From positions 62,001 through 126,000 of the forward strand of contig NZ_BMXA01000002.1 of the NCBI RefSeq assembly GCF_014651515.1: a stretch of DNA of 64,000 nt. Reading direction: 5' to 3'. Shown in pieces: positions 52,030-59,963 of the stretch (position 1 is the first letter of the stretch; each line of letters begins with the position of its first letter). Below the pieces are notes generated by a model that had not been told where the DNA came from, did no database searches, and worked only from the letters and a program-made list of their open reading frames with translations. The position numbers and the translations under genes are program-made. Source of the stretch: Arenicella chitinivorans (GTDB lineage Bacteria > Pseudomonadota > Gammaproteobacteria > Arenicellales > Arenicellaceae).

Positions 52030-52676
52030 CCGAACGTGAATTAAACGAAATTACCCGATTACTGAATCAGGACACGCATCCCAATGCGAGCCCTGAGTTA
52101 GATCGCACGATTCTTGCTGCCGCAGAACAATACACACATAAACAGCAGATCAAACGCTCATTCTTGAGTCGTAATGCCTGGGTGCCCGCAATGAGTCTGG
52201 CATTGGTAATGACCGTGGGCTTATTGGTTGGCATGAGTGCCTGGGTCGCCCCAACTGCGCCCGAGGCGCCTCTGACGGGTCAAACCTTGCCGATCAACGT
52301 AAGCACACCAACGCAGACGCAGTCATCTGACGACGTGGATCGCACAGTAGCGACTCTGTCAGAGCCGCCTCTACTTAACCACAGCGCGCAGTCTGATGAT
52401 GTGCTGACCAGCTACCCATTACCAGATACCGAAACGGTCTTGGCTGCCATGCAATTTGATCTGCAATCACAGCGCGAGGCAGCGTCCGAACAAGTACAGC
52501 TGGCGTTGCATGATATGAGTCAATTTATTCAACGCGGTGCATTGCACGACGCGCGGCAGCGCTACCAGCGGCTGCGTGAAACTTGTTTGTCTTGCGAGTT
52601 GCCAAGTACGCTTGAATTGTTGCTATTAGCCTCACGCGAACCACTCGACCAGCGACGTTCTGCCGACACTGGCTGA
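52026..52676 (+). CDS. putative membrane anti-sigma factor
   Basis: A 216-residue protein with a short cytoplasmic N-terminal part ('ELNEITRLLNQDTHPNASPE', about 1-45), one membrane helix (about 56-77) and a polar periplasmic part of about 140 residues. The arrangement, its ATGA overlap with the sigma gene and its helix-rich N-terminus fit an anti-sigma factor. There is no zinc-binding HxxxCxxC motif. The family is not recognised. Confidence 0.65.
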   Translation: MTERELNEITRLLNQDTHPNASPELDRTILAAAEQYTHKQQIKRSFLSRNAWVPAMSLALVMTVGLLVGMSAWVAPTAPEAPLTGQTLPINVSTPTQTQSSDDVDRTVATLSEPPLLNHSAQSDDVLTSYPLPDTETVLAAMQFDLQSQREAASEQVQLALHDMSQFIQRGALHDARQRYQRLRETCLSCELPSTLELLLLASREPLDQRRSADTG

Positions 52677-52758
52677 CGCCGCCTACTCACGGCTTAGTCA
52701 CGCCACTTCTCTAATTCCCATTAACTTGGCCGATCGAATCGGCACCACGGAGGTTTCC

Positions 52759-53358
52759 ATGCAGGTACTTCATAGGATTGCTTTGCCTTTTATAAATGCC
52801 ACGTTCATTACGCTGGGCTTGTTAGCAGCCATGTATTCACTGGTACACATTGATGGTCCAACTTTGTTACCTGTTAAGACGCCACCAGTACTGCGCTTTA
52901 CGCCGATCCCCGAGGACTCAGAGGTCAATCTCCGTCATGTTAAACCGAAGGTGCCTGAGCTCATTGATGACATTCCGCCGATGGTAAAAAAAGATTGGCC
53001 GATAGACGCGGATATTGATGATATTACGCCAACCTGGATTGACGTGCCGCCGCCACCAAAAGGTACGCTCGATGTTCCTGCGTCTAACCAGCTGACCATG
53101 GCGATGGGTTTTCCACCCGTGTATCCAGCTCGAGCGATTACAAGCGGCACCGAAGGGTATGCGGTGGTTGGTTTTAGCGTGAGTCCTGCAGGTGAAGTGT
53201 TTGACGCCTATGTGATTGAGTCCGAGCCCGGCACCGTATTCGACCGCGCCGCGTTAAACGCGATCAAAAAGTTTCGTTATCGTGCACGCACCGTGAACGG
53301 CAAACCGGTGGCGACAGCCGGACAGCAATATATGTTTCGCTTTGAATTGGAGCGATGA
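52759..53358 (+). CDS. TonB-family energy transducer
   Basis: A 199-residue protein with an N-terminal membrane helix (about 6-26), a proline-rich periplasmic span (about 30-110) and a C-terminal TonB domain: 'PPVYPARAITSGTEGYAVVG', 'FSVSPAGEVFDAYVIES' and 'FDRAALNAIKKFRYRARTVN'. It would pass proton-motive force to outer-membrane receptors. GGAGG about 6 bp before the ATG at 52759 sets the start. No exbB/exbD genes are adjacent, so it relies on a set elsewhere. Confidence 0.9.
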   Translation: MQVLHRIALPFINATFITLGLLAAMYSLVHIDGPTLLPVKTPPVLRFTPIPEDSEVNLRHVKPKVPELIDDIPPMVKKDWPIDADIDDITPTWIDVPPPPKGTLDVPASNQLTMAMGFPPVYPARAITSGTEGYAVVGFSVSPAGEVFDAYVIESEPGTVFDRAALNAIKKFRYRARTVNGKPVATAGQQYMFRFELER

Positions 53359-53654
53359 CTTAAATACGTCTTGTTTTCCTCATCGCCGTTTGATTAACGG
53401 TGAGGAAAGCGAGACGCACTAGGTTTTGTCTTGGTATGACGGAGCGGTGCCCAAAATTGTCAAACTGGCGTGGCGCGCAACAAAGCGCAGAGTCGAAAAC
53501 TTAGTCTGTATCTGGGCACTTGTCGTGGGTATAGTTCAGAGCTTCAATACACCTTTCCTGCAAACTCCAAAACCCTACTAAGTTGTTCTATGGTGTACCT
53601 GCGTTTGAGAAATAACCGACTCGCCACACTCTCACCACACTCTTTTTTACCTTA
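53359..53654. other. intergenic stretch with a hairpin after the TonB gene
   Basis: TTTTCCTCA (53374-53382) and TGAGGAAA (53401-53408), with CCGTT/AACGG inside, form a stem with a small bulge that is a likely terminator. A 62-codon frame at 53470-53658 has no ribosome site or family and is not called. Confidence 0.45.
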
Positions 53655-53683
53655 CTGACTAACCTTGTGTTTGCCTGTAGAAT
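53655..53683 (+). promoter_or_regulatory. sigma-70-like promoter before the GNAT gene
   Basis: CTGACT (53655-53660), a 17-bp spacer and TAGAAT (53678-53683). The transcript would start 6-7 bp on, at the A of the ATG at 53690, so the mRNA would be leaderless; there is no ribosome site before the ATG, which agrees. Confidence 0.45.
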
Positions 53684-53689
53684 TTACCC

Positions 53690-54184
53690 ATGCAAATACG
53701 CCCAGCTTTAGACTCGGACTGGTCACAATTGTGGTCAGTCATTCGACCCATCGTTCGTGAAGGAAAGACTTACGCGTATGACCGAACGATGTCCGAGCAA
53801 GACGCTAAGCACCTTTGGCTAGCGTTGCCTCGGCGTACTTTTGTTTGCGTAGAGGGCGATCAGGCATTGGGTACGTATTACCTGAAAACTAATCATGCTG
53901 GCGGTGGCGCCCATGTTTGTAATTGCGGGTACATGGTTTCACCGGCCGTGCGGGGTAAAGGTATCGCAAGCAAACTCTGTGCGCACTCCCAACACATCGC
54001 CAAACAACTCGGCTACCTTGCGATGCAGTTCAACTTTGTGGTGTCTAGCAATGAGGTCGCGGTCAGATTGTGGCAGAAGTTGGGTTTTGATGTAGTCGGA
54101 ACATTACCAAACGCATTTAATCATCCAGAATTGGGTTACGTAGACGCCCTGGTTATGTTTAAGGAGTTGGAACAGGAAGCGTAG
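53690..54184 (+). CDS. GNAT-family N-acetyltransferase
   Basis: A 164-residue acetyltransferase using acetyl-CoA. 'IRPALDSDWSQLWSVIRPIV' at the start, the acetyl-CoA loop 'VRGKGIASKLCAHS' (about 87-100) and 'NFVVSSNEVAVRLWQKLGFD' near the end are typical of phosphinothricin acetyltransferase-like GNATs. The acceptor is unknown. A second, different GNAT gene follows 16 bp later, so the two are probably co-transcribed. Confidence 0.88.
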   Translation: MQIRPALDSDWSQLWSVIRPIVREGKTYAYDRTMSEQDAKHLWLALPRRTFVCVEGDQALGTYYLKTNHAGGGAHVCNCGYMVSPAVRGKGIASKLCAHSQHIAKQLGYLAMQFNFVVSSNEVAVRLWQKLGFDVVGTLPNAFNHPELGYVDALVMFKELEQEA

Positions 54185-54200
54185 TTTCGTCAATCAGCGT

Positions 54201-54662
54201 ATGAATATTCGAAAAGTCGATCCATCCGAAGCCCCGCACATTTCGGCGCTGGCTATTCGCTCCAAGGCGCACTGGGGTTACGACGAGCAGTTTATGGCAA
54301 GTTGTGCCAACGAGCTGTCGCATACGCCAATACAGATTGACGATGCCGCCGTGGTGTACCGACTGGCAGAGGCCAATGGCGTTGTTACCGGCTTCTACAA
54401 GTTGGAAGACTTAAATAAAGATGTGATTGTGCTCGACGCTCTGTTCGTGGATCCAAACGTCATTGGTGCTGGTGTAGGTCGGGCCTTACTAACGCATGCC
54501 CTTGATACCGCTAAACAATTTGGTGCCCGCTACGTTGAAGCGCAAAGCGACCCGTATGCTGAAGGGTTTTATCGCGCTATGGGCGCGAACGTCGTTGGCC
54601 GGGCTGAGTCGGGCAGTATCCCTGGCCGCTTCTTACCGACTATTCGGTTTGATTTGAGTTAA
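54201..54662 (+). CDS. GNAT-family N-acetyltransferase
   Basis: A 153-residue acetyltransferase. 'IRKVDPSEAPHISALAIRSK' at the N-terminus, 'LDALFVDPNVIGAGVGRALL' (acetyl-CoA loop, about 78-97) and 'YVEAQSDPYAEGFYRAMGA' are clear GNAT landmarks. Similarity to its neighbour is only at the fold level, so this is probably not a recent duplication. Acceptor unknown. Confidence 0.88.
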   Translation: MNIRKVDPSEAPHISALAIRSKAHWGYDEQFMASCANELSHTPIQIDDAAVVYRLAEANGVVTGFYKLEDLNKDVIVLDALFVDPNVIGAGVGRALLTHALDTAKQFGARYVEAQSDPYAEGFYRAMGANVVGRAESGSIPGRFLPTIRFDLS

Positions 54663-54716
54663 CCTGTCAGGGCTTAAGCAATTACAATTTAAAAGTCAAA
54701 AAACGGAGAAATCAAT

Positions 54717-55148
54717 ATGGAAAGCACTGTCTACAATCCACCCGAAGCCGATCTTCAGCTCGAATCAAGACACCAGGATGTCAGTCTGTGGAATCCAGAC
54801 GCGGCCGGGGCCTGGAGTATCTTATTTTCGCCGATATTCGGTTCAATTCTGGTACGCAGTAACTGGCGTGAACTAGGCGATGAGGATAAAGCACGCACTG
54901 GTACGATTTGGATTTGGGTCAGTGTACTGATGTTCTTTTTGTCAGCGGTGATCCCCCTGCTTGGTTTGGTCTACTTGATTACCTGGTACTACGCTTACCA
55001 GCGAAAACAAACAAGCTACCTAAAACAAAACCTGGGAACCTATAACAAAAATGGGTGGTTAAAACCGCTGGCGATTGCGATGGTTTCTTACATAGCCGTT
55101 TTCATTGTCGCCGTATTTGTAATTACATTATTGACTGGTAATGTGTAA
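54717..55148 (+). CDS. membrane protein of unknown function
   Basis: A 143-residue protein with a polar N-terminus ('NPPEADLQLES'), a re-entrant or short helix at about 29-46, and membrane helices at about 62-92 and 117-138. The start resembles proteins with an N-terminal DUF805-like 'PPxA' leader, but the family is not assigned. GGAG 10 bp before the ATG supports the start. It overlaps the following lipoprotein gene by 8 bp. Confidence 0.7.
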   Translation: MESTVYNPPEADLQLESRHQDVSLWNPDAAGAWSILFSPIFGSILVRSNWRELGDEDKARTGTIWIWVSVLMFFLSAVIPLLGLVYLITWYYAYQRKQTSYLKQNLGTYNKNGWLKPLAIAMVSYIAVFIVAVFVITLLTGNV

Positions 55149-55527
55149 CTGTATGTTGGTACTCAAGAGAATTTTATTCTCAGGACCGCGTTACTTACTT
55201 GCACTTTTCTTTGTTGTGAATATCTCAGCCTGCGCAACCACGGCGTCGAGCGAGTATGCCGGTGGTCCTGGCCAGACTATCGCTGATGCGGTTAAGTTTG
55301 ACTGTGTAGCCGATATGTATGAAGGCATTACTCGAGAACAAGATTGGGTGGTAAGAAATTACCCTGGGTTCCGTAAAGCCGGGCAAGCCTTGGTTAACCA
55401 AGACGGTAACGTCTACGACAAGATTTACCTGGAGAAGGGCCGCACCAAGATCGTAGTCTATTTTGAGATCACCGAGTGGTTCGGTGTGGTTGAAAGCAAC
55501 GTATTGCCTGAGCATTGTCACCAATAG
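55141..55527 (+). CDS. predicted lipoprotein of unknown function
   Basis: A 128-residue protein with a lipoprotein signal ending 'VNISAC' and a mature part of about 97 residues with a Cys near each end ('KFDCVADMYEG' and 'LPEHCHQ') that may be joined. No known family. The ATG at 55141 overlaps the previous gene; an ATG at 55153 is an alternative and keeps the signal. Confidence 0.65.
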   Translation: MCNCMLVLKRILFSGPRYLLALFFVVNISACATTASSEYAGGPGQTIADAVKFDCVADMYEGITREQDWVVRNYPGFRKAGQALVNQDGNVYDKIYLEKGRTKIVVYFEITEWFGVVESNVLPEHCHQ

Positions 55528-55530
55528 CTC

Positions 55531-55941
55531 ATGTACTTCAGAGGCTGGCAACGACGAGTTTATATCTTAGTCACATCCTTTGGCTGGTTGTTTCTATTGT
55601 TACCATCTTCCGTGGTTGCTAAGTGCACCTCTGTGGACGTGATGTTAGCTGGAAAGATCGAAACAAATTCGAACTCAGAGCGCGAGTTCGATTTGGTCTT
55701 CTCATGGGTGGATGGGTTAAAAATTACACAGACAGCAGCCAGCAAGTCGGAGGAATCAGGCCAGTTCACTACCTCGATTAGTTACAGCACTTATTCCGGA
55801 CGTTCTTTCTCTGGCCACGATCAATGTAGTTTCAAATTGAGTTCGGTGGATTTTGAGGTCTACAGGCAGAGCGTGTTGATCCAAACCGGAGTGCTGGCCT
55901 TGGATCAGAAGCGGTGGTTTTATACGATCCTTATTGATTAG
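55531..55941 (+). CDS. exported protein of unknown function
   Basis: A 136-residue protein with a signal peptide (about 1-30, 'LFLLLPSSVVAK') and a strand-rich, Ser/Thr-rich mature part with two cysteines ('AKCTSVDV' and 'HDQCSFKL'). It starts 3 bp after the lipoprotein stop, so the three genes from 54717 likely form one unit. No family recognised. Confidence 0.6.
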   Translation: MYFRGWQRRVYILVTSFGWLFLLLPSSVVAKCTSVDVMLAGKIETNSNSEREFDLVFSWVDGLKITQTAASKSEESGQFTTSISYSTYSGRSFSGHDQCSFKLSSVDFEVYRQSVLIQTGVLALDQKRWFYTILID

Positions 55942-56139
55942 TGCAACACCGCTGGCGACCTTTTTGCTTACCTAGATTGGTTTTATCTTTTGGCTGCACG
56001 TACAGACGCTGCATGCCAGGTAATCCAATTTGAGCCTTCGAGATTCTTCGCTGTGCTCAGAATGACCGATGGTTAGGTGCGTACTTTTAATCTGGGGTTT
56101 GGGTACAGAGGTGCCCGTGTTGACAACCTCATCTCATCT

Positions 56140-57621
56140 CTACCAACTCAACACTGCGGTCACACCACCAGTCACATTGAACACCTGTACCTCGCCGTGG
56201 TGCAGCTTCATAATTTCTTTGACGAAGCTCAAACCGAGGCCGGTGCTTTTGCTGGCGCTGCTTTCGGGGTTTGGGCGGGGTAGTGAGAAAAAGCGGTCGT
56301 AGAGCTTCGGTAGGGCGAAGTCAGGGATGGGGTCGCCTTGATTGCGTATTTCGATTCGGTACTGGTCGTTGTAATGGCTTAAGGTGATCGTCAGTGCCGT
56401 GGACGGATGGCTAAAGGCAATTGCGTTGTCGAGTAAATTGGCGATTGCCTGCCCGATGAGCACCCGGTCGCCGGTGCAAAGAAACGGCGCGGAGGTGTCC
56501 AGCTGGATGCGTACGTCTTTCTCGGCGAGTAAGGTTTCACGTTCGCGTAGCAAGCGCTGAATGGTGGGGATGGCATCAAACTCTTCGGTGGAAACCAGTT
56601 CTGTTAGGCCCTCCAGTTTTGCCAGTGACAACATGCGATCCACCAATCGCGACATACGTTGGTTGGAGTTTTGGATGTTCCGTAAAAAGTTGGCGCGGTC
56701 GGCTTCCGGCATGTCTTCACGTAACAGTTCGGTGGCGCCACGAATGCTGGTGATGGGGGTTTTTAATTCGTGCGTCAGGCTGTGGATGTAGTTTTCAACA
56801 TACTCCTTGCCATCTAACTGACTGCGTAGGTGAGAGATTGCTTTAGCCAGTTCTGTTAGTCGCGCATCACGCAATACTGGCTGCTGTACTTGTTTGCCAT
56901 CGGCCATGTTGTTGGCATAGGCGGCAATCTTGTTTAAGGAACGCGTGAACCACAGCGACAGCAAGTAGCCGAGCACCAATGCCAGGCCGAGTAACAGAAA
57001 GGCATAACGTTGCAACTGTTTGGACTCAGTAAGCAGATGTCCTTCCAGGCTCGCAATTGGTTTAACCACGCTGACCACGCCGAGGGTCTTATCGTGCAAC
57101 TGAATGGGGGCCGCCACAATCATGATTTTGGGATCGTCTGGCTCGGTGAATTGGCGGTCCATAAACGACGTGCGTGCGCCGTATTTACCTTCCAGCGTTA
57201 GACGGACATCTCGCCAGCGCGAAAAATCTTGCCCCAAATTTTGCCCGGTCGAATCGTAGACGATGATGCCCTTGGCGTCGGTGATATACACCTGCGAATC
57301 CACGGTGGTTTTGGTGACACGATAAATCTGCGCGGCAAACTCGCGGCTTTTTAATAGGTTGTTTACGCGTTCTAGTTGTTTGGTTGCGGCGGTTAGATGA
57401 TTGGCGTCGGCCTCGCCAGCTTGGGTTTCGATAATTTGATCTTCAACAAAGCTGGCGATAACGTGCGCCAGATCGACCAGCACGCTCTCTGCCGACTGGC
57501 GCATACCATCATTCAAACGTTCAATGGCGTTATCCAGGGTAAACCAAATCAGGCTACCAAGAATGACAAAATAAATGCCAAATGCGCGCAGTCCGTAACT
57601 TATTTTTAGAGGTGATTTCAC
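56140..57621 (-). CDS. creC: two-component sensor histidine kinase CreC
   Basis: A 493-residue inner-membrane kinase: TM1 about 11-28, a large periplasmic sensor domain (about 29-195) containing 'VYITDAKGIIVYDSTGQNLG', TM2 about 205-224, HAMP, then the kinase core. The phosphorylated histidine is in 'SLTHELKTPITSIRGATELL', with N-box 'ANLLDNAI' and G-box 'STGLGLSFVKEI'. The sensor wording is that of CreC/BlrB. It lies 28 bp after creB in the same direction. CreD is not seen beside it. Confidence 0.92.
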   Translation of the reverse strand: MKSPLKISYGLRAFGIYFVILGSLIWFTLDNAIERLNDGMRQSAESVLVDLAHVIASFVEDQIIETQAGEADANHLTAATKQLERVNNLLKSREFAAQIYRVTKTTVDSQVYITDAKGIIVYDSTGQNLGQDFSRWRDVRLTLEGKYGARTSFMDRQFTEPDDPKIMIVAAPIQLHDKTLGVVSVVKPIASLEGHLLTESKQLQRYAFLLLGLALVLGYLLSLWFTRSLNKIAAYANNMADGKQVQQPVLRDARLTELAKAISHLRSQLDGKEYVENYIHSLTHELKTPITSIRGATELLREDMPEADRANFLRNIQNSNQRMSRLVDRMLSLAKLEGLTELVSTEEFDAIPTIQRLLRERETLLAEKDVRIQLDTSAPFLCTGDRVLIGQAIANLLDNAIAFSHPSTALTITLSHYNDQYRIEIRNQGDPIPDFALPKLYDRFFSLPRPNPESSASKSTGLGLSFVKEIMKLHHGEVQVFNVTGGVTAVLSW

Positions 57622-57649
57622 AGAGTCTATAGCTGGATTAAATACGTTG

Positions 57650-58339
57650 CTAAGCCTCTAAACTGTAGCCAAACCCGCGGTGCGTCACGATGAACTCCTT
57701 GTGAGGATTAAGTGATTTGAGTTTGGCGCGCAGCGTTTTGATATGGGTGTCGATGGCACGATCATCGGACGGGTGGTTGCTGGACCAGATCCGTTCGATC
57801 AATTGACGACGTGAGAACACGCGACCGGGTTGCGCCAGAAAGGTTGCCATCAGCGCGTATTCTGCTCGGGTCAAATCCAATGCCACGCCCGCGTGCAAAA
57901 TCGAGCGCTGTGTTTCTTTGTGTTCAAATTCCGGGTGGGCCGGTTCGACCTCACTGGGCTGACGTTCGAGCCGTTTCAGGACAACCTTGACCCGTGCCAC
58001 CACTTCGCGTGGACTGAACGGTTTGCAGACGTAATCGTCGGCACCAATTTCCAGGCCCACGATGCGATCAATTTCTTCACTGCGGGCAGTGAGAAATATA
58101 ACCGGTACCTGGCGATTTTGGGTATCCGATTGTCGGATAGATTTGAGCAGCTCAAAACCGTTTGCGTCGGGCAAACCAACATCCAACACACACAACGCAA
58201 TCGCTTGTGCACTCAATGCCTGCATGGCGTCATGGCCGTTGGCGACCCAGAGTGGATTGAACTGTTCCGAGGCCAAGGCGTAGGTCAGGGTGTCGGCAAT
58301 TTCTTTCTCGTCTTCCACGAGTAATATGGTCTGATTCAA
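57650..58339 (-). CDS. creB: two-component response regulator CreB
   Basis: A 229-residue OmpR-type regulator. The receiver (about 4-118) has the acidic pocket 'LLVEDEKEIADTL', phosphoacceptor in 'LCVLDVGLPDANGFELL' and 'KPFSPREVVARVK'. The winged helix (about 135-225) ends 'TLRAKLKSLNPHKEFIVTHR'. CreBC controls carbon-linked genes in E. coli, and its homologue BlrAB controls beta-lactamases in Aeromonas. No clear TTCAC-N6-TTCAC tag was seen in the window by eye. Confidence 0.93.
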   Translation of the reverse strand: MNQTILLVEDEKEIADTLTYALASEQFNPLWVANGHDAMQALSAQAIALCVLDVGLPDANGFELLKSIRQSDTQNRQVPVIFLTARSEEIDRIVGLEIGADDYVCKPFSPREVVARVKVVLKRLERQPSEVEPAHPEFEHKETQRSILHAGVALDLTRAEYALMATFLAQPGRVFSRRQLIERIWSSNHPSDDRAIDTHIKTLRAKLKSLNPHKEFIVTHRGFGYSLEA

Positions 58340-58463
58340 GCGTGAATCCTCGTTCTCTTGATCTCAGCCCACACGCTATTCGGTTTGACCCTGTTTGGCA
58401 AGAAATTCAAAAAATAGTATGCTGACACGAATAATTAGCAAAGCTTCCCTGAGAGGATGAACT

Positions 58464-59099
58464 ATGCGTTCCATCTTAGTCGTAAACCCGAAAGGCGGGT
58501 GCGGTAAAACCACCATCGCAACCAATCTGGCAACATACTACTCCGTGTGGGGTATGTCGACCGCATTGGTTGATTTGGATCCCCAGCAATCCAGCATGGA
58601 TTGGGTGAAAGCGCGGCCGGATTCGGAAAACCCAATTCAGGGTTTTAACGGGCTAACTGGCAAGATTTACCCAGAAGAAGGCACTGAGCGTGTGATCTAT
58701 GATTGTCCAGCGCGGACTGACAGTGCCAAAGTTGCACGGTTGATTAAGCTGGTGGACGTAGTGATTATTCCGGTAATGCCAAGTGCCATTGATATGCGCG
58801 TGGCCGCCAAGTTTATTGCCGACATCGTCGGAAAAGTACGTGCCAATAACTCGCACGCCATTCTGGGTGTGGTGGCTAATCGTGCGCAAAAAAATTACCA
58901 CAGCTATGCTGCCTTGTTGGATTTTCTTAAAGCGCTGGAGGTGCCGTTTGTGGGCACTATTCGCAATTCACAAAATTATGTGAAAGCGGCTGACACTGGG
59001 GTTGGTATATTCGAGATGCCGATTGCCGAGGTCAAGCCAGATATGAAGGAGTGGGAACCAATTATCAACTGGGTCGAAGGCAAGCGGGTTTTGAAATAA
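58464..59099 (+). CDS. orphan ParA-family ATPase
   Basis: A 211-residue ParA/MinD-type ATPase. The deviant Walker A 'NPKGGCGKTTIATNLA' (8-23), 'ALVDLDPQQSSMDW' and Walker B-like 'ERVIYDCPAR' are clear. There is no ParB gene or parS-like site beside it, so it is more like the orphan ParA proteins that place protein complexes in the cell. AGAGG 9 bp before the ATG supports the start. It ends 17 bp before the next gene. Confidence 0.88.
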   Translation: MRSILVVNPKGGCGKTTIATNLATYYSVWGMSTALVDLDPQQSSMDWVKARPDSENPIQGFNGLTGKIYPEEGTERVIYDCPARTDSAKVARLIKLVDVVIIPVMPSAIDMRVAAKFIADIVGKVRANNSHAILGVVANRAQKNYHSYAALLDFLKALEVPFVGTIRNSQNYVKAADTGVGIFEMPIAEVKPDMKEWEPIINWVEGKRVLK

Positions 59100-59116
59100 A
59101 CCCTCACGGTGGGGCC

Positions 59117-59905
59117 GTGTACGAATTTATCTCCAATTTATCGCTCGTTAGTCTGCTGCCTTTGGCGGCCTTTCTGGTGCTGCTCGTGATGCAATCACTG
59201 TTCCCTCGTCGCGAGCTGGCTGAGACCGGCTGGGGTCGGTTAGTGCAAAACATACTGCTATTTGCTGTCAATCTGGTGGTGCTCCGCGTGCTGGTTCCAT
59301 TGACGCTTATTGGTGTGTCGATTTGGGCTAGTGAGCAGAGTATCGGAGTGTTCAATCGAGCAGTAGCCCCAGGTTGGATGGTGGTGCTGGTTTGCGTCGT
59401 GGTGCTGGATTTTATGATTTATTGGCAACATGTGGCGACGCACCGGTGGACGCTGTTGTGGCGCATGCATAAAGTACATCATGCGGACCGCAACATGGAT
59501 GTCACAACCGCAGTTCGATTTCATCCCTTCGAGCTGGTTTTGTCGTTGTTGTATAAGGCTGTTGGTATCGTCCTGCTCGGCGCACCTATTTTGGCCGTCG
59601 TGGTGTTTGAGTTGTTGCTGTTCATTGGCCCCGCGTTTAACCACAGTAATTTGCGTCTACCCGTCTTACTCGATCGAATGCTGCGCTGGGTGATTGTAAC
59701 GCCAGACACACATCGCGCACATCACTCTACGAGTGTGGCAGAGCAAAATACTAACTACGGCTTTTTCCTGATTTGGTGGGATAAGCTTTTCAACACCTAC
59801 ACACAGACGCCGCAAGAAGGGCATGAGAAAATGCCTATTGGCTTAATCGCGCCCCAAGACCAATGCGATCGCGTGGACCAAATGTTATTGGCACCGTTCC
59901 GCTAG
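59117..59905 (+). CDS. fatty acid hydroxylase/sterol desaturase-family protein
   Basis: A 262-residue membrane di-iron enzyme. Several membrane helices (about 8-30, 43-75, 86-112, 145-170) surround the three His boxes: 'HVATHRWTLLWRMHKVHH', 'HPFE' and 'NHSN', 'HRAHHS'. It should hydroxylate or desaturate a lipid; the substrate is unknown. The GTG at 59117 with GGTGGGG upstream is preferred over starts inside the ParA gene. Confidence 0.85.
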   Translation: MYEFISNLSLVSLLPLAAFLVLLVMQSLFPRRELAETGWGRLVQNILLFAVNLVVLRVLVPLTLIGVSIWASEQSIGVFNRAVAPGWMVVLVCVVVLDFMIYWQHVATHRWTLLWRMHKVHHADRNMDVTTAVRFHPFELVLSLLYKAVGIVLLGAPILAVVVFELLLFIGPAFNHSNLRLPVLLDRMLRWVIVTPDTHRAHHSTSVAEQNTNYGFFLIWWDKLFNTYTQTPQEGHEKMPIGLIAPQDQCDRVDQMLLAPFR

Positions 59906-59963
59906 TGCGCGTTAAACTACCCCGCTTGGTGACTCACCAATCTAATTATTGCAGAGGATTTTT

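Noticed and set aside
53470-53658. 62-codon frame on the plus strand
   Set aside because: No ribosome site and no family; it overlaps a likely promoter for the GNAT gene.
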